Assembly: GCF_004364165.1 (NCBI RefSeq)
Contig: NZ_SOAY01000011.1
Span: 682,001-746,000 of the forward strand
Direction of reading: 5' to 3'
DNA: 64,000 bases
Origin: Maribacter spongiicola
GTDB taxonomy: Bacteria > Bacteroidota > Bacteroidia > Flavobacteriales > Flavobacteriaceae
The notes beneath the pieces were generated by a model. The model made no database searches. It worked only from the letters and a program-made list of their open reading frames with translations, and was not told the origin of the DNA. The position numbers and the translations under genes were made by a program. How positions within the stretch are numbered: position 1 is the stretch's first letter; the number at the start of each line of letters is the position of its first letter. Below are positions 16,454 through 23,123 of this stretch, piece by piece.

Positions 16454-16567
16454 TTAATGCGTATGATTTCTTGATGATGCCCATTGTACTCTTTTACTGT
16501 TCTTAAAACTTGAAAAGAATGAATTTCTTCTTGTTTCTGTCGGTGTGTTTCTGATAAAAGTTCTCAT
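16454..16567 (-). CDS. 37-residue cationic micropeptide, array copy 4 (first in transcription order)
   Basis: The product is identical to the other copies, with the private silent codon ACG for Thr36. The ATG codon can be extended upstream in frame to a Met at 16651, but the extension is not shared with the other copies and is probably not translated. The leader keeps AAAAACAAACGTC before ATG although the rest of the upstream sequence is unrelated to the spacers. I saw no clear -33/-7 promoter upstream. Confidence 0.75.
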   Translation of the reverse strand: MRTFIRNTPTETRRNSFFSSFKNSKRVQWASSRNHTH

Positions 16568-16915
16568 GACGTTTGTTTTTAAATTGCTGATTAATAATTT
16601 TCTTATACTTACAAGACGAGGGTATTTGAAATTTGTTACAGTACTATGCATAAAAAGGTACTATTTTTAACAAAATTCATTCTACATAATACTCTAACTA
16701 TATGTTTTTTAGCTTATTAAGCACTATTAGAATTATTCCATTTTAACAATAATTCTACTAATAGAATAAAAATTAAAACGATTAGAGTATAAGAGGAGCG
16801 TGTAAATTCTAGAATTATGGTATGTAATAAGATATAAATCTGAGTTATAAATTATCTCTATTAAAAGATTAATAGAATGAGTCATTATAATGCTAAATAA
16901 TTGAAATACAAATCA

Positions 16916-16923
16916 TATCTTTG
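16916..16923 (+). promoter_or_regulatory. -7 element upstream of the cold-shock-domain gene
   Basis: TATCTTTG matches TAnnTTTG exactly; a TTG lies 12 nt upstream, closer than the usual 19, so the -33 is unclear. It predicts a 5' leader of roughly 145 nt before the ATG at 17076, long enough for temperature-dependent structure as in other cold-shock mRNAs. Confidence 0.45.
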
Positions 16924-17075
16924 TAGAACTTTAAAGGGATGCAGATGATTCTTGCAATGACCTTACAACAAATAGGATAATTAGTTTTACTCAAAAAACT
17001 TACCATTTGTTTTACATGTCACCACGTATTTCAATTCCTTTACTGCAAAATCTATTATTATCATTAAAATTACGA

Positions 17076-17534
17076 ATGGCAAAATCGCAACAAACATTTA
17101 ATAAAACTGAAAAAGAAAAAAAACGCTTAAAAAAGCGTGAAGAAAAGAAGAAAAAAATGCTTGCTCGTAAAGCAGCTGCAAAAGAAAGTGGTACTTCTGG
17201 TATTCCACTTGCTTATGTAGATTTCAACGGAAACTTGGTAGATACTCCGCCAGATCCGGCAATGAAAGTCGAAATTGAGGCAGAAGATATCGTTTTAGGT
17301 ATTCCAAAGAAAGAAGAAGGTGATGTGGAAGAATTCGATCCAGTAAGAAACGGTAAAGTTTCTTTCTTCGATACTACAAAAGGATTTGGTTTCATTATAG
17401 ACGCTGAGAACAACGAAAAGTACTTCGTTCACGTTAGTGGCCTTATCGATGAGATTATGGAAAACGATAAAGTATCTTACGAGTTAGAAAAAGGCATGAA
17501 AGGTATGAACGCCGTTCGTGTAAAGAAAATTTAG
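17076..17534 (+). CDS. Cold-shock-domain protein with Lys-rich N-terminal extension
   Basis: A 152-residue protein. Residues about 1-50 are highly basic (a run of KEKKRLKKREEKKKK type), residues 55-85 are acidic, and residues 86-152 form a cold-shock domain with RNP-1 TKGFGFI and RNP-2 KYFVHVS. The domain binds single-stranded RNA or DNA; the basic tail should add nonspecific RNA affinity. The start at 17076 (MAKSQQTF) is preferred over the upstream ATG at 17007, whose 23 extra residues are unlike the family. The stop lies 15 bp before the EamA gene. Confidence 0.9.
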   Translation: MAKSQQTFNKTEKEKKRLKKREEKKKKMLARKAAAKESGTSGIPLAYVDFNGNLVDTPPDPAMKVEIEAEDIVLGIPKKEEGDVEEFDPVRNGKVSFFDTTKGFGFIIDAENNEKYFVHVSGLIDEIMENDKVSYELEKGMKGMNAVRVKKI

Positions 17535-17549
17535 TTTTAAAGATTTTTA

Positions 17550-18497
17550 ATGGCGAAAATGCAACGTAACACCATTCTGGTAGTATTGTCATTTTTCGCC
17601 ATTTATTTCATATGGGGATCTACCTATTTATGGAATAAAATAGCAGTAACCGAATTGCCTGCCTTTATGTTGGCGGGCATTCGTTTTGTTATTGCTGGTA
17701 GTCTAATTTTTGTTATCTCAAAAGTATTAGGCTTTTCTCTGAAAATTACAAAGCTACAATTCAAGAATACCTTTCTTGCAGGCTTTCTATTTCTAACTTT
17801 TGGAAATGGAGTAGTAGTATGGGCTCTTAAGTTTGTAGATAGTGGCTTTGCGGCTCTAGAGGTATCTGCCCAGCCGCTAGTGGTTTTATTAATGATGCGT
17901 GTATTTCAAGGCAAAAAAATTCAACCAATGTCAATTGTAGGTGTAATTCTTGGTGTCGCAGGTATTAATCTTTTAGTGGGTCAGAAAGAAATAATTGCAC
18001 AAGACGGAGCGATTTTAGGAATGGTCCTAATTTTTCTTTGTATGCTGAGCTGGTCTTATGGCAGTTTGTTTGTCGGTAGTGCCGAGTTACCCAAAAATTT
18101 CTTTGTAAATACGGGATACCAAATGCTTACCAGTGGATTTTCACTTTTAATCATAAGCTTAGTTTTAGGTGAACAATGGTCTTCTCCGGTTACATGGAGC
18201 ACCCCTGTTCTTTGGTCTATGTCGTTGTTGATTATTTTTGGTAGCATCGTAACCTTTACCGCCTTCAATTACTTACTACGCATTGTATCGCCAGAAAAAG
18301 TAGCTACTTCTTCATATGTAAACCCGATTATTGCGATGATTCTGGGTTGGTATTTTTTAAATGAAGATATCACCATTCAATCAGCCATTGCATCTGTTGT
18401 GCTACTAACCGGTGTTTACTTTATTAATACCAAAAAGAGTTTGACTATTTTCTCTAGATTTTCAGGAAAACGGATTCCTAAAGCGCCGGCAGAGTAA
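17550..18497 (+). CDS. EamA-family (DMT) transporter
   Basis: A 315-residue inner-membrane protein with ten predicted transmembrane helices in two EamA repeats (about 10-140 and 155-290). The first repeat has the usual FFAIYFIWGSTYLWNKIA and AGIRFVIAG. The family exports amino acids, nucleotides or drugs; the substrate cannot be told. It starts 15 bp after the cold-shock-domain gene and may be co-transcribed. Its last 20 bp overlap the converging pseudouridine synthase gene. Confidence 0.9.
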   Translation: MAKMQRNTILVVLSFFAIYFIWGSTYLWNKIAVTELPAFMLAGIRFVIAGSLIFVISKVLGFSLKITKLQFKNTFLAGFLFLTFGNGVVVWALKFVDSGFAALEVSAQPLVVLLMMRVFQGKKIQPMSIVGVILGVAGINLLVGQKEIIAQDGAILGMVLIFLCMLSWSYGSLFVGSAELPKNFFVNTGYQMLTSGFSLLIISLVLGEQWSSPVTWSTPVLWSMSLLIIFGSIVTFTAFNYLLRIVSPEKVATSSYVNPIIAMILGWYFLNEDITIQSAIASVVLLTGVYFINTKKSLTIFSRFSGKRIPKAPAE

Positions 18498-19062
18498 TTT
18501 CAATAGGAGTTACACCTCTAGGATTCATTTTATCTAGGAGAATTGTACCGATGCGAACACGAATTAACCGAACGGTGGGGAACCCTACGTACGCTGTCAT
18601 TTTACGAACTTGTCTAAATTTACCTTCTTTAATAATTATGCGAACCCACGATGTGGGTCTATGCCTACCAATTCGCAATGCTAGATCAGCATCTGGCAGT
18701 GATGGAAAATGGTCTAAAATTGTTATTTCACAAGGCTTTGTTATGTATTTCTTGCCGAATATTCCAATGGGTACTCCATTAGTAATTTTTTTAATTGCAT
18801 CTGGAGTGATTAAGCCATCAAGTTGGGCTAAATATTCTTTTTCTATCCCTGAGCTATTTATGGTGTCGCTCAACTTTCCATCCGTAGTCATCAATAATAA
18901 ACCCTCAGATTTTTCATCTAATCTACCAATTGGCATTATTCCATCCGGAAAATTATAAAGCTCACTCAAAAATGTTTTTTTTCGAAGCTGTCGATCTTCT
19001 CCAGAGCTCATCTGACTCAACATTGCAAAGGGTTTGTAGATTTTAAAATGGCTGTGTTGCAT
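18478..19062 (-). CDS. RsuA/RluE-type rRNA pseudouridine synthase
   Basis: A 194-residue enzyme without the N-terminal S4 domain. The catalytic motif GRLDEKSEGLLLMTTDG contains the essential Asp, followed by EKEYLAQLDG and the C-terminal KEGKFRQVRKM. The lack of S4 and the length fit RluE, which converts U2457 of 23S rRNA in E. coli. The related RluF and RsuA carry extra domains. The 3' ends of this gene and the EamA gene overlap tail to tail. Confidence 0.88.
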   Translation of the reverse strand: MQHSHFKIYKPFAMLSQMSSGEDRQLRKKTFLSELYNFPDGIMPIGRLDEKSEGLLLMTTDGKLSDTINSSGIEKEYLAQLDGLITPDAIKKITNGVPIGIFGKKYITKPCEITILDHFPSLPDADLALRIGRHRPTSWVRIIIKEGKFRQVRKMTAYVGFPTVRLIRVRIGTILLDKMNPRGVTPIEITLPAL

Positions 19063-19154
19063 TAATTTTACCGTTTACGGTTTATTTTGATGACATATGG
19101 TCGCAAAAGATACCCTTTTTAACGCATGAATTAGTAATCTACTATAGAGAATGT

Positions 19155-19162
19155 TACCTTTG
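19155..19162 (+). promoter_or_regulatory. Promoter of the DEAH helicase gene
   Basis: TACCTTTG (-7) is preceded 20 nt upstream by TTAG, a near match to -33 TTTG. It predicts a leader of about 15 nt before the ATG at 19183, which supports that start. Confidence 0.6.
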
Positions 19163-19182
19163 TACCCTCCAGAGAAGATTTT

Positions 19183-20736
19183 ATGCAAGAGACAGTTTTT
19201 GAATTACAAGATAGAAAAACCGATAAGGAACTTTACAGCTATCAACAAGGAGCAATTCAACAAATTTTTGATAAGTTCGATTCAGAACGAGAAGACTATC
19301 ACCTACTATATCAACTACCGACCGGTGGTGGTAAAACAGTGATTTTTTCTGAAATGGTACGTCAGTATTTAAAAAACCACAACAAGAAAGTTTTGGTAAT
19401 GACACACCGTATAGAACTCTGTAACCAGACTTCTGAGATGCTAACAAGTTTTGGCGTTGTAAATAAAGTGGTCAATAGTAAAGCAAATCTTGATGACCAT
19501 GAACGCTATAGCTGCTATGTAGCCATGGTAGAAACCCTAAACAATAGGTTGAACGATGATCAATTAGATATTTCTGATGTTGGTCTTGTTATTATTGATG
19601 AAGCTCACTATAATTCTTTTACAAAACTATTCAAATTTTTTGAAAATTCTTTTGTTCTTGGTGTTACGGCAACCCCGTTAAGTTCGAACAAAGATTTGCC
19701 AATGAACAAAAACTATGATGAGCTTATACCAGGCGAAACCATAGAAAATTTAATAGCCAATGATTTCTTGGCAAGGGCAGAGGTATTTCAGTATGACATG
19801 GGACTTACATCTCTTGAAATTGGTTCTAATGGTGATTACACCGTAAAATCATCTGCTGATTTATATACGAGTCCGGCAATGCTGAACAAGCTTTTAGAAG
19901 CGTACACTAAGCATTCTAAGAATAAGAAGACATTGATTTTCAACAATGGTATCGAAACTTCTATTCAAGTTTACCATACTTTTCATGCTGCAGGTTTAAA
20001 TATTCGGCACCTTGATAATACCGCTACTAAAAAACAGCGTAAGCAAATACTAAAATGGTTTAAGGAAACACCTGATGCTATTCTAACATCGGTTAGTATT
20101 TTAACTACTGGTTTTGATGAACCTACTATTGATACTATTATTTTAAACAGAGCAACAAAATCACTAACACTTTACTACCAAATGATCGGTAGGGGTTCTA
20201 GGATTTTGAATAACAAATCGAAATTTACCGTTATAGATTTAGGTAACAACCTTTATCGTTTTGGACCATGGGGTGCAGATTTAGATTGGGGAGCTATATT
20301 CAAGTCTCCGAACTTCTACATGGACCGTATTAAAGATGATGAGGATATTGAGAGTGATTTCAAACTTGAGCTTTCTGATGAAGTTAAAGAAGAATTTAAA
20401 AACTCTAAAGAAACTTATTTCGATATTAAAGAAACCTACGAAACAGCAACGTTTGCAGGGGAATCTTCTAAAGTTGTTTTAGAACGCTCTATCGCTCACC
20501 ATGCATATATGTGTATCGAAAACAGCGAAGATGTTTATGATGCATTAGCTTTAGCTAAATTATTAAAAGAAGATATTGACAATCGTATTCATGTATACGG
20601 AAAATGTATTAGTAAGAGTACCTACAATTTCTTAAGCTGGTTAAAAGATGATTATCAAAAGAAATTAAACGCCTACTTGCGTGAGAATTTTGATACGGTT
20701 TTTGAAGAAATTCACGGGCATCCGCCAGAAGATTAA
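19183..20736 (+). CDS. SF2 DEAD/DEAH-box helicase
   Basis: A 517-residue helicase of the SSL2/UvrB-like branch. Motif I PTGGGKT is at 46-52, motif II DEAH at 139-142, motif III GVTATP near 165, and motif VI YYQMIGRGSR near 330. A C-terminal region of about 150 residues after the helicase core is rich in acidic residues and has no recognised domain. Proteins of this type act on DNA or RNA duplexes, but the role of this one is unknown. Its own promoter and a strong terminator make it a single-gene unit. Confidence 0.9.
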   Translation: MQETVFELQDRKTDKELYSYQQGAIQQIFDKFDSEREDYHLLYQLPTGGGKTVIFSEMVRQYLKNHNKKVLVMTHRIELCNQTSEMLTSFGVVNKVVNSKANLDDHERYSCYVAMVETLNNRLNDDQLDISDVGLVIIDEAHYNSFTKLFKFFENSFVLGVTATPLSSNKDLPMNKNYDELIPGETIENLIANDFLARAEVFQYDMGLTSLEIGSNGDYTVKSSADLYTSPAMLNKLLEAYTKHSKNKKTLIFNNGIETSIQVYHTFHAAGLNIRHLDNTATKKQRKQILKWFKETPDAILTSVSILTTGFDEPTIDTIILNRATKSLTLYYQMIGRGSRILNNKSKFTVIDLGNNLYRFGPWGADLDWGAIFKSPNFYMDRIKDDEDIESDFKLELSDEVKEEFKNSKETYFDIKETYETATFAGESSKVVLERSIAHHAYMCIENSEDVYDALALAKLLKEDIDNRIHVYGKCISKSTYNFLSWLKDDYQKKLNAYLRENFDTVFEEIHGHPPED

Positions 20737-20779
20737 TAAAAAAAAATAGTTTTCTATTTCCATAGATATTATAAAAACG

Positions 20780-20811
20780 AAAAGGGCTGTTCTTTAAGAA
20801 CAGCCCTTTTT
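20780..20811. terminator. Terminator after the helicase gene
   Basis: GGGCTGTTCT - TTA - AGAACAGCCC with A-run and T-run on either side; bidirectional, also serving the cupredoxin-like gene on the minus strand. Confidence 0.92.
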
Positions 20812-20830
20812 ATCTATAGCTAATTACTTC

Positions 20831-21217
20831 TTATTCAACAATAAGACTGTATTGCGGAGTTGGGTTTAAAGGACAGAAATATACATATTCACCTTTTTCC
20901 AGTTTCGTTTCTTTAGAATGACCTACAGTGTTATTTTTAACCGCGGCAGTTACATATGCAGTCTGAATGTGATTTTCTGGTTTAGAGGCATCTTTACCTT
21001 TTTTAACCAGTACCAAACCAACATCTTTACCTACATTGTTATTTGCAACATCGAAAACATAAGTTCCTTCGCTAACAGTAATTGATTTCTGTGTAAACTC
21101 GCCAGTTGTTTGCTCTAACGCAATCTTCTTAACTGGTTGCTTCATCATTTTATCTTGAGCGTTTGCGCTAAATGAGAATGCTAATACGATAACTAAAATT
21201 GATACTACTTTTTTCAT
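20831..21217 (-). CDS. Secreted cupredoxin-like protein
   Basis: A 128-residue protein with a clear signal peptide (cleavage after SANA, residue 20). The mature part is a beta sandwich with the C-terminal motif YFCPLNPTPQYSL, where Cys lies as in cupredoxins. The usual C-terminal His/Met ligand appears replaced (PTPQY), so copper binding is uncertain. Residues around KKGKDASKPENHI supply one His. The protein should be periplasmic. It is upstream of no partner; role unknown. Confidence 0.7.
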   Translation of the reverse strand: MKKVVSILVIVLAFSFSANAQDKMMKQPVKKIALEQTTGEFTQKSITVSEGTYVFDVANNNVGKDVGLVLVKKGKDASKPENHIQTAYVTAAVKNNTVGHSKETKLEKGEYVYFCPLNPTPQYSLIVE

Positions 21218-21280
21218 GTGTTTAAAATTTAAAGGCTTTTGCCAAATGGATAGATTACTATTAATTGTTTGTGAAATTAT

Positions 21281-21814
21281 TTATAATGATGGAGCTACAG
21301 GAAAATCTACTGGTACCCGTGTAGTGCTATGTATGTAGTTCGATATTGTTTTATCACCAACTAAGGAGAGGGTGTCTATTAAATTCGCTTTTGTATAGCC
21401 TGCTGCAAAATAGTTTTCTAAAACTTTTTCATCTGTACGCCCTCTATTTTCAGTAACATTTTTTGCTAACTGTGCCAATGCATCTAATTTGGTATTGAAG
21501 GAAGCTTTACCTGCTCTAAGTTCAAGAATTTGCTCGTCATTGAACCCGTTCATTTTACCAATTGCTGTATGTGCAGATAAACAGTAGATACAGTTGTTTA
21601 CTTGACTAACTGCTAGGTTTACTACCTCTTTTTCTTTAGCTGACAATGATGTTTTAGCATTGGCAAAATTTAAATAGTTTTCTAAGGCTGTATCACTATT
21701 TGCGTAGGTTGCATATAAGTTTGGCACAAAGCCTAAAGCTTTTTTTAGGTTATCGAAAATTGCTTGATTGTTTTCACTTACTTCTTCCCTTGTTGGTACA
21801 TTAAATGTGCTCAT
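21281..21814 (-). CDS. AhpD-like carboxymuconolactone decarboxylase family protein
   Basis: A 177-residue all-helical protein. The redox pair Cys75-xx-Cys78 with His82 (CIYCLSAH) is the AhpD signature, which points to alkylhydroperoxidase or thiol-disulfide activity rather than decarboxylase activity. The start at MSTFNVPTRE is preferred: a longer reading frame begins at 21871, but a perfect -7 element (TACCTTTG) overlaps that codon, leaving a 50-nt leader for the shorter form. It has its own promoter with a palindromic operator, and lies downstream of an AraC regulator. Confidence 0.88.
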   Translation of the reverse strand: MSTFNVPTREEVSENNQAIFDNLKKALGFVPNLYATYANSDTALENYLNFANAKTSLSAKEKEVVNLAVSQVNNCIYCLSAHTAIGKMNGFNDEQILELRAGKASFNTKLDALAQLAKNVTENRGRTDEKVLENYFAAGYTKANLIDTLSLVGDKTISNYIHSTTRVPVDFPVAPSL

Positions 21815-21868
21815 TATTTTATTTTTAAATGTTAATATGTATTTATTTGTTTTACTAATAATCTGATA

Positions 21869-21896
21869 CAAAGGTATATTTAGAATGATGTTCTAA
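21869..21896 (-). promoter_or_regulatory. Promoter and palindromic operator of the AhpD-like gene
   Basis: On the minus strand TACCTTTG (21876-21869) is a perfect -7 element. Directly upstream TTAGAA-TGATG-TTCTAA (21880-21896) is a perfect 6-bp inverted repeat with a 5-bp spacer, placed between the -7 and the expected -33. A repressor binding there would prevent transcription. Confidence 0.6.
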
Positions 21897-21934
21897 TCAT
21901 GTAGAGACTTCCTTTCTACATGTCAATTTTTCCT

Positions 21935-22111
21935 TTACATAAAAGAACTGAATGCTTTAGTTAATTTTGAAGAGCTATCAGAATCACAGTAGTAATCTGA
22001 CAAATGGTTATGATGACAATGTTTTTCTACATTGATAGCACTAGTAACCACCGCCTTTTTAGACGTAAATATTTCTATTAAATTGAAGATTGATTTGTGT
22101 TTTAAATTCAT
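21935..22111 (-). CDS. Small His/Cys-containing protein (58 residues)
   Basis: ATG to TAA encodes 58 residues: a Lys-rich N-terminal half, then a central cluster HCHHNHLSDYYC (four His and two Cys within 12 residues) and an acidic-Ser stretch. The cluster looks able to bind a metal ion. There is no signal peptide. It sits between the AraC regulator and the AhpD-like gene on the same strand with no overlap. I recognise no family. It may be a real small metal-binding protein; a chance ORF is less likely given the residue clustering. Confidence 0.5.
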   Translation of the reverse strand: MNLKHKSIFNLIEIFTSKKAVVTSAINVEKHCHHNHLSDYYCDSDSSSKLTKAFSSFM

Positions 22112-22201
22112 GTCTTTGTTGTTTTATTTCTATACTACAAAGATCTAGTTATTACGAATCTTAAAACGGGCAATATCACCCAAGGTGTTGTCGATATTTC
22201 C

Positions 22202-23044
22202 CTAAAATGACTTTTTGAGTTGTTTTTTAAAATCTGATGGAGATTGTTGTGTCTGGTTTTTAAAAAGACGACTTAGATGCGAGGCATCATCGAAACCAAT
22301 TTCATACGCTATTTCTTTTGCTGTCTTATCGGTATAGATAAGTAACCGCTTTGCCTCAAGAATTATTCTCTCATGAATTATTTGTAGGGGAGTGGTATTA
22401 AATTTAGAAAAGGTATTAGATAAGGTTTTAGGAGATTTAAATAATTTGTCCGCATAGAACGAAACTGAATGTTCTAACTTGTAATGCTCTTCGACCAATA
22501 AATTGAATCCTCTTAGTAAATCTACTTTTATATCGTTGGCAGTTTCACTGAACCCTTCCTTAGCTTTAAGTAATCTTGTGCTCATAATCATAAAGCGAGC
22601 CATGAGCATACGCAGCATTTCTGCTTGTATAGTGTCTTCGGTTTCTAACTCATCAACAAATACCTCGTGCAAGGTATCAAATTTTCGCTGTTCTTTTTCG
22701 CCTAAATCTATAACAGGTATGTGGGCATTACCGAAAAATAATAATCCGGCACAACTTACTTCTTGATCATGGTCTTTAATGCAATAGAACTCTCTGTTGA
22801 ATTGATAGACAATTAAATTTCTACCTTCAGTGTAATGCAAAAACTGAATAGGGGTCAATGCTAATAAGCTATGTTCAGATATCGTATAAGGAACACCATC
22901 TACTTCTATTGAAGCCTTTTGAGTAGTGGTTCTAATAAAAATATAAATACCGACTTGCTTTGGTTTTCTATAAGGTTCTAATAATAATTCATTACCAATT
23001 TTGAGTAATCCACCAGTACTAAAATCTTTAAAAACTTCTTGCAT
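22202..23044 (-). CDS. AraC-family transcriptional regulator
   Basis: A 280-residue regulator. The N-terminal 160 residues form a cupin-like sensing domain (TISEHSLLALTPIQFLHY), and residues about 175-278 form the two AraC helix-turn-helix motifs (SVSFYADKLFKSPKTLSNTF and TAKEIAYEIGFDDASHLSRLFK). It is separated from the upstream TonB receptor by a terminator, so it has its own promoter. The genes for the 58-residue protein and AhpD-like protein follow on the same strand and may be its targets. Confidence 0.92.
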   Translation of the reverse strand: MQEVFKDFSTGGLLKIGNELLLEPYRKPKQVGIYIFIRTTTQKASIEVDGVPYTISEHSLLALTPIQFLHYTEGRNLIVYQFNREFYCIKDHDQEVSCAGLLFFGNAHIPVIDLGEKEQRKFDTLHEVFVDELETEDTIQAEMLRMLMARFMIMSTRLLKAKEGFSETANDIKVDLLRGFNLLVEEHYKLEHSVSFYADKLFKSPKTLSNTFSKFNTTPLQIIHERIILEAKRLLIYTDKTAKEIAYEIGFDDASHLSRLFKNQTQQSPSDFKKQLKKSF

Positions 23045-23061
23045 GATGCCTTGGTCTAAAA

Positions 23062-23100
23062 AAAGGTTGATTCATTACAGACGTAATAAATCAACCTTTA
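23062..23100 (-). terminator. Terminator of the TonB-dependent receptor gene
   Basis: AAAGGTTGATT pairs with AATCAACCTTT around an inner ATTAC/GTAAT stem with one mismatch; on the minus strand seven T follow. It lies 24 bp after the receptor stop and before the AraC start. Confidence 0.8.
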
Positions 23101-23123
23101 TACTTTTTTAAGCAATAGTTTTC

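Larger units (their letters stand above)
15868..16567 (-). repeat. Four tandem 175-bp units, each with a 37-codon ORF and a 61-bp spacer
   Basis: The stretch is exactly 4 x 175 bp. Each unit contains a complete 37-codon ORF on the minus strand and a 61-bp spacer. 175 is not a multiple of 3, so the copies are in rotating frames and cannot form a fused protein. Spacers share a fixed core including TCGGCTAATCACCGA (minus sense), a short hairpin, and an A-rich leader before each ATG. Spacer ends vary more than the ORFs do. Confidence 0.95.
15632..17075. other. 1.4-kb interval without conventional genes
   Basis: Holds the GntR promoter and operator, the terminator, the five micropeptide ORFs, then about 500 bp of AT-rich DNA. 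The latter contains an AT-rich inverted repeat (ATTAGAATTATT at 16726-16737 against AATAATTCTACTAAT at 16748-16762), a -7 element at 16916 and the roughly 150-nt leader of the cold-shock-domain gene. Confidence 0.8.

Noticed and set aside
15754-16567. CRISPR-like or other regular repeat array
   Set aside because: The repeat unit is 175 bp with conserved ORFs and no short-repeat/unique-spacer pattern or cas genes; it is a tandem gene array.
16454-16651. 65-residue ORF extending copy 4 upstream
   Set aside because: The extra 28 residues are not found in the other three copies, whose ATG is the shared conserved start; the longer frame is probably chance.
19151-19342. Alternative frame ORF at the helicase start
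   Set aside because: It overlaps the promoter and helicase start in another frame and has no recognisable feature.
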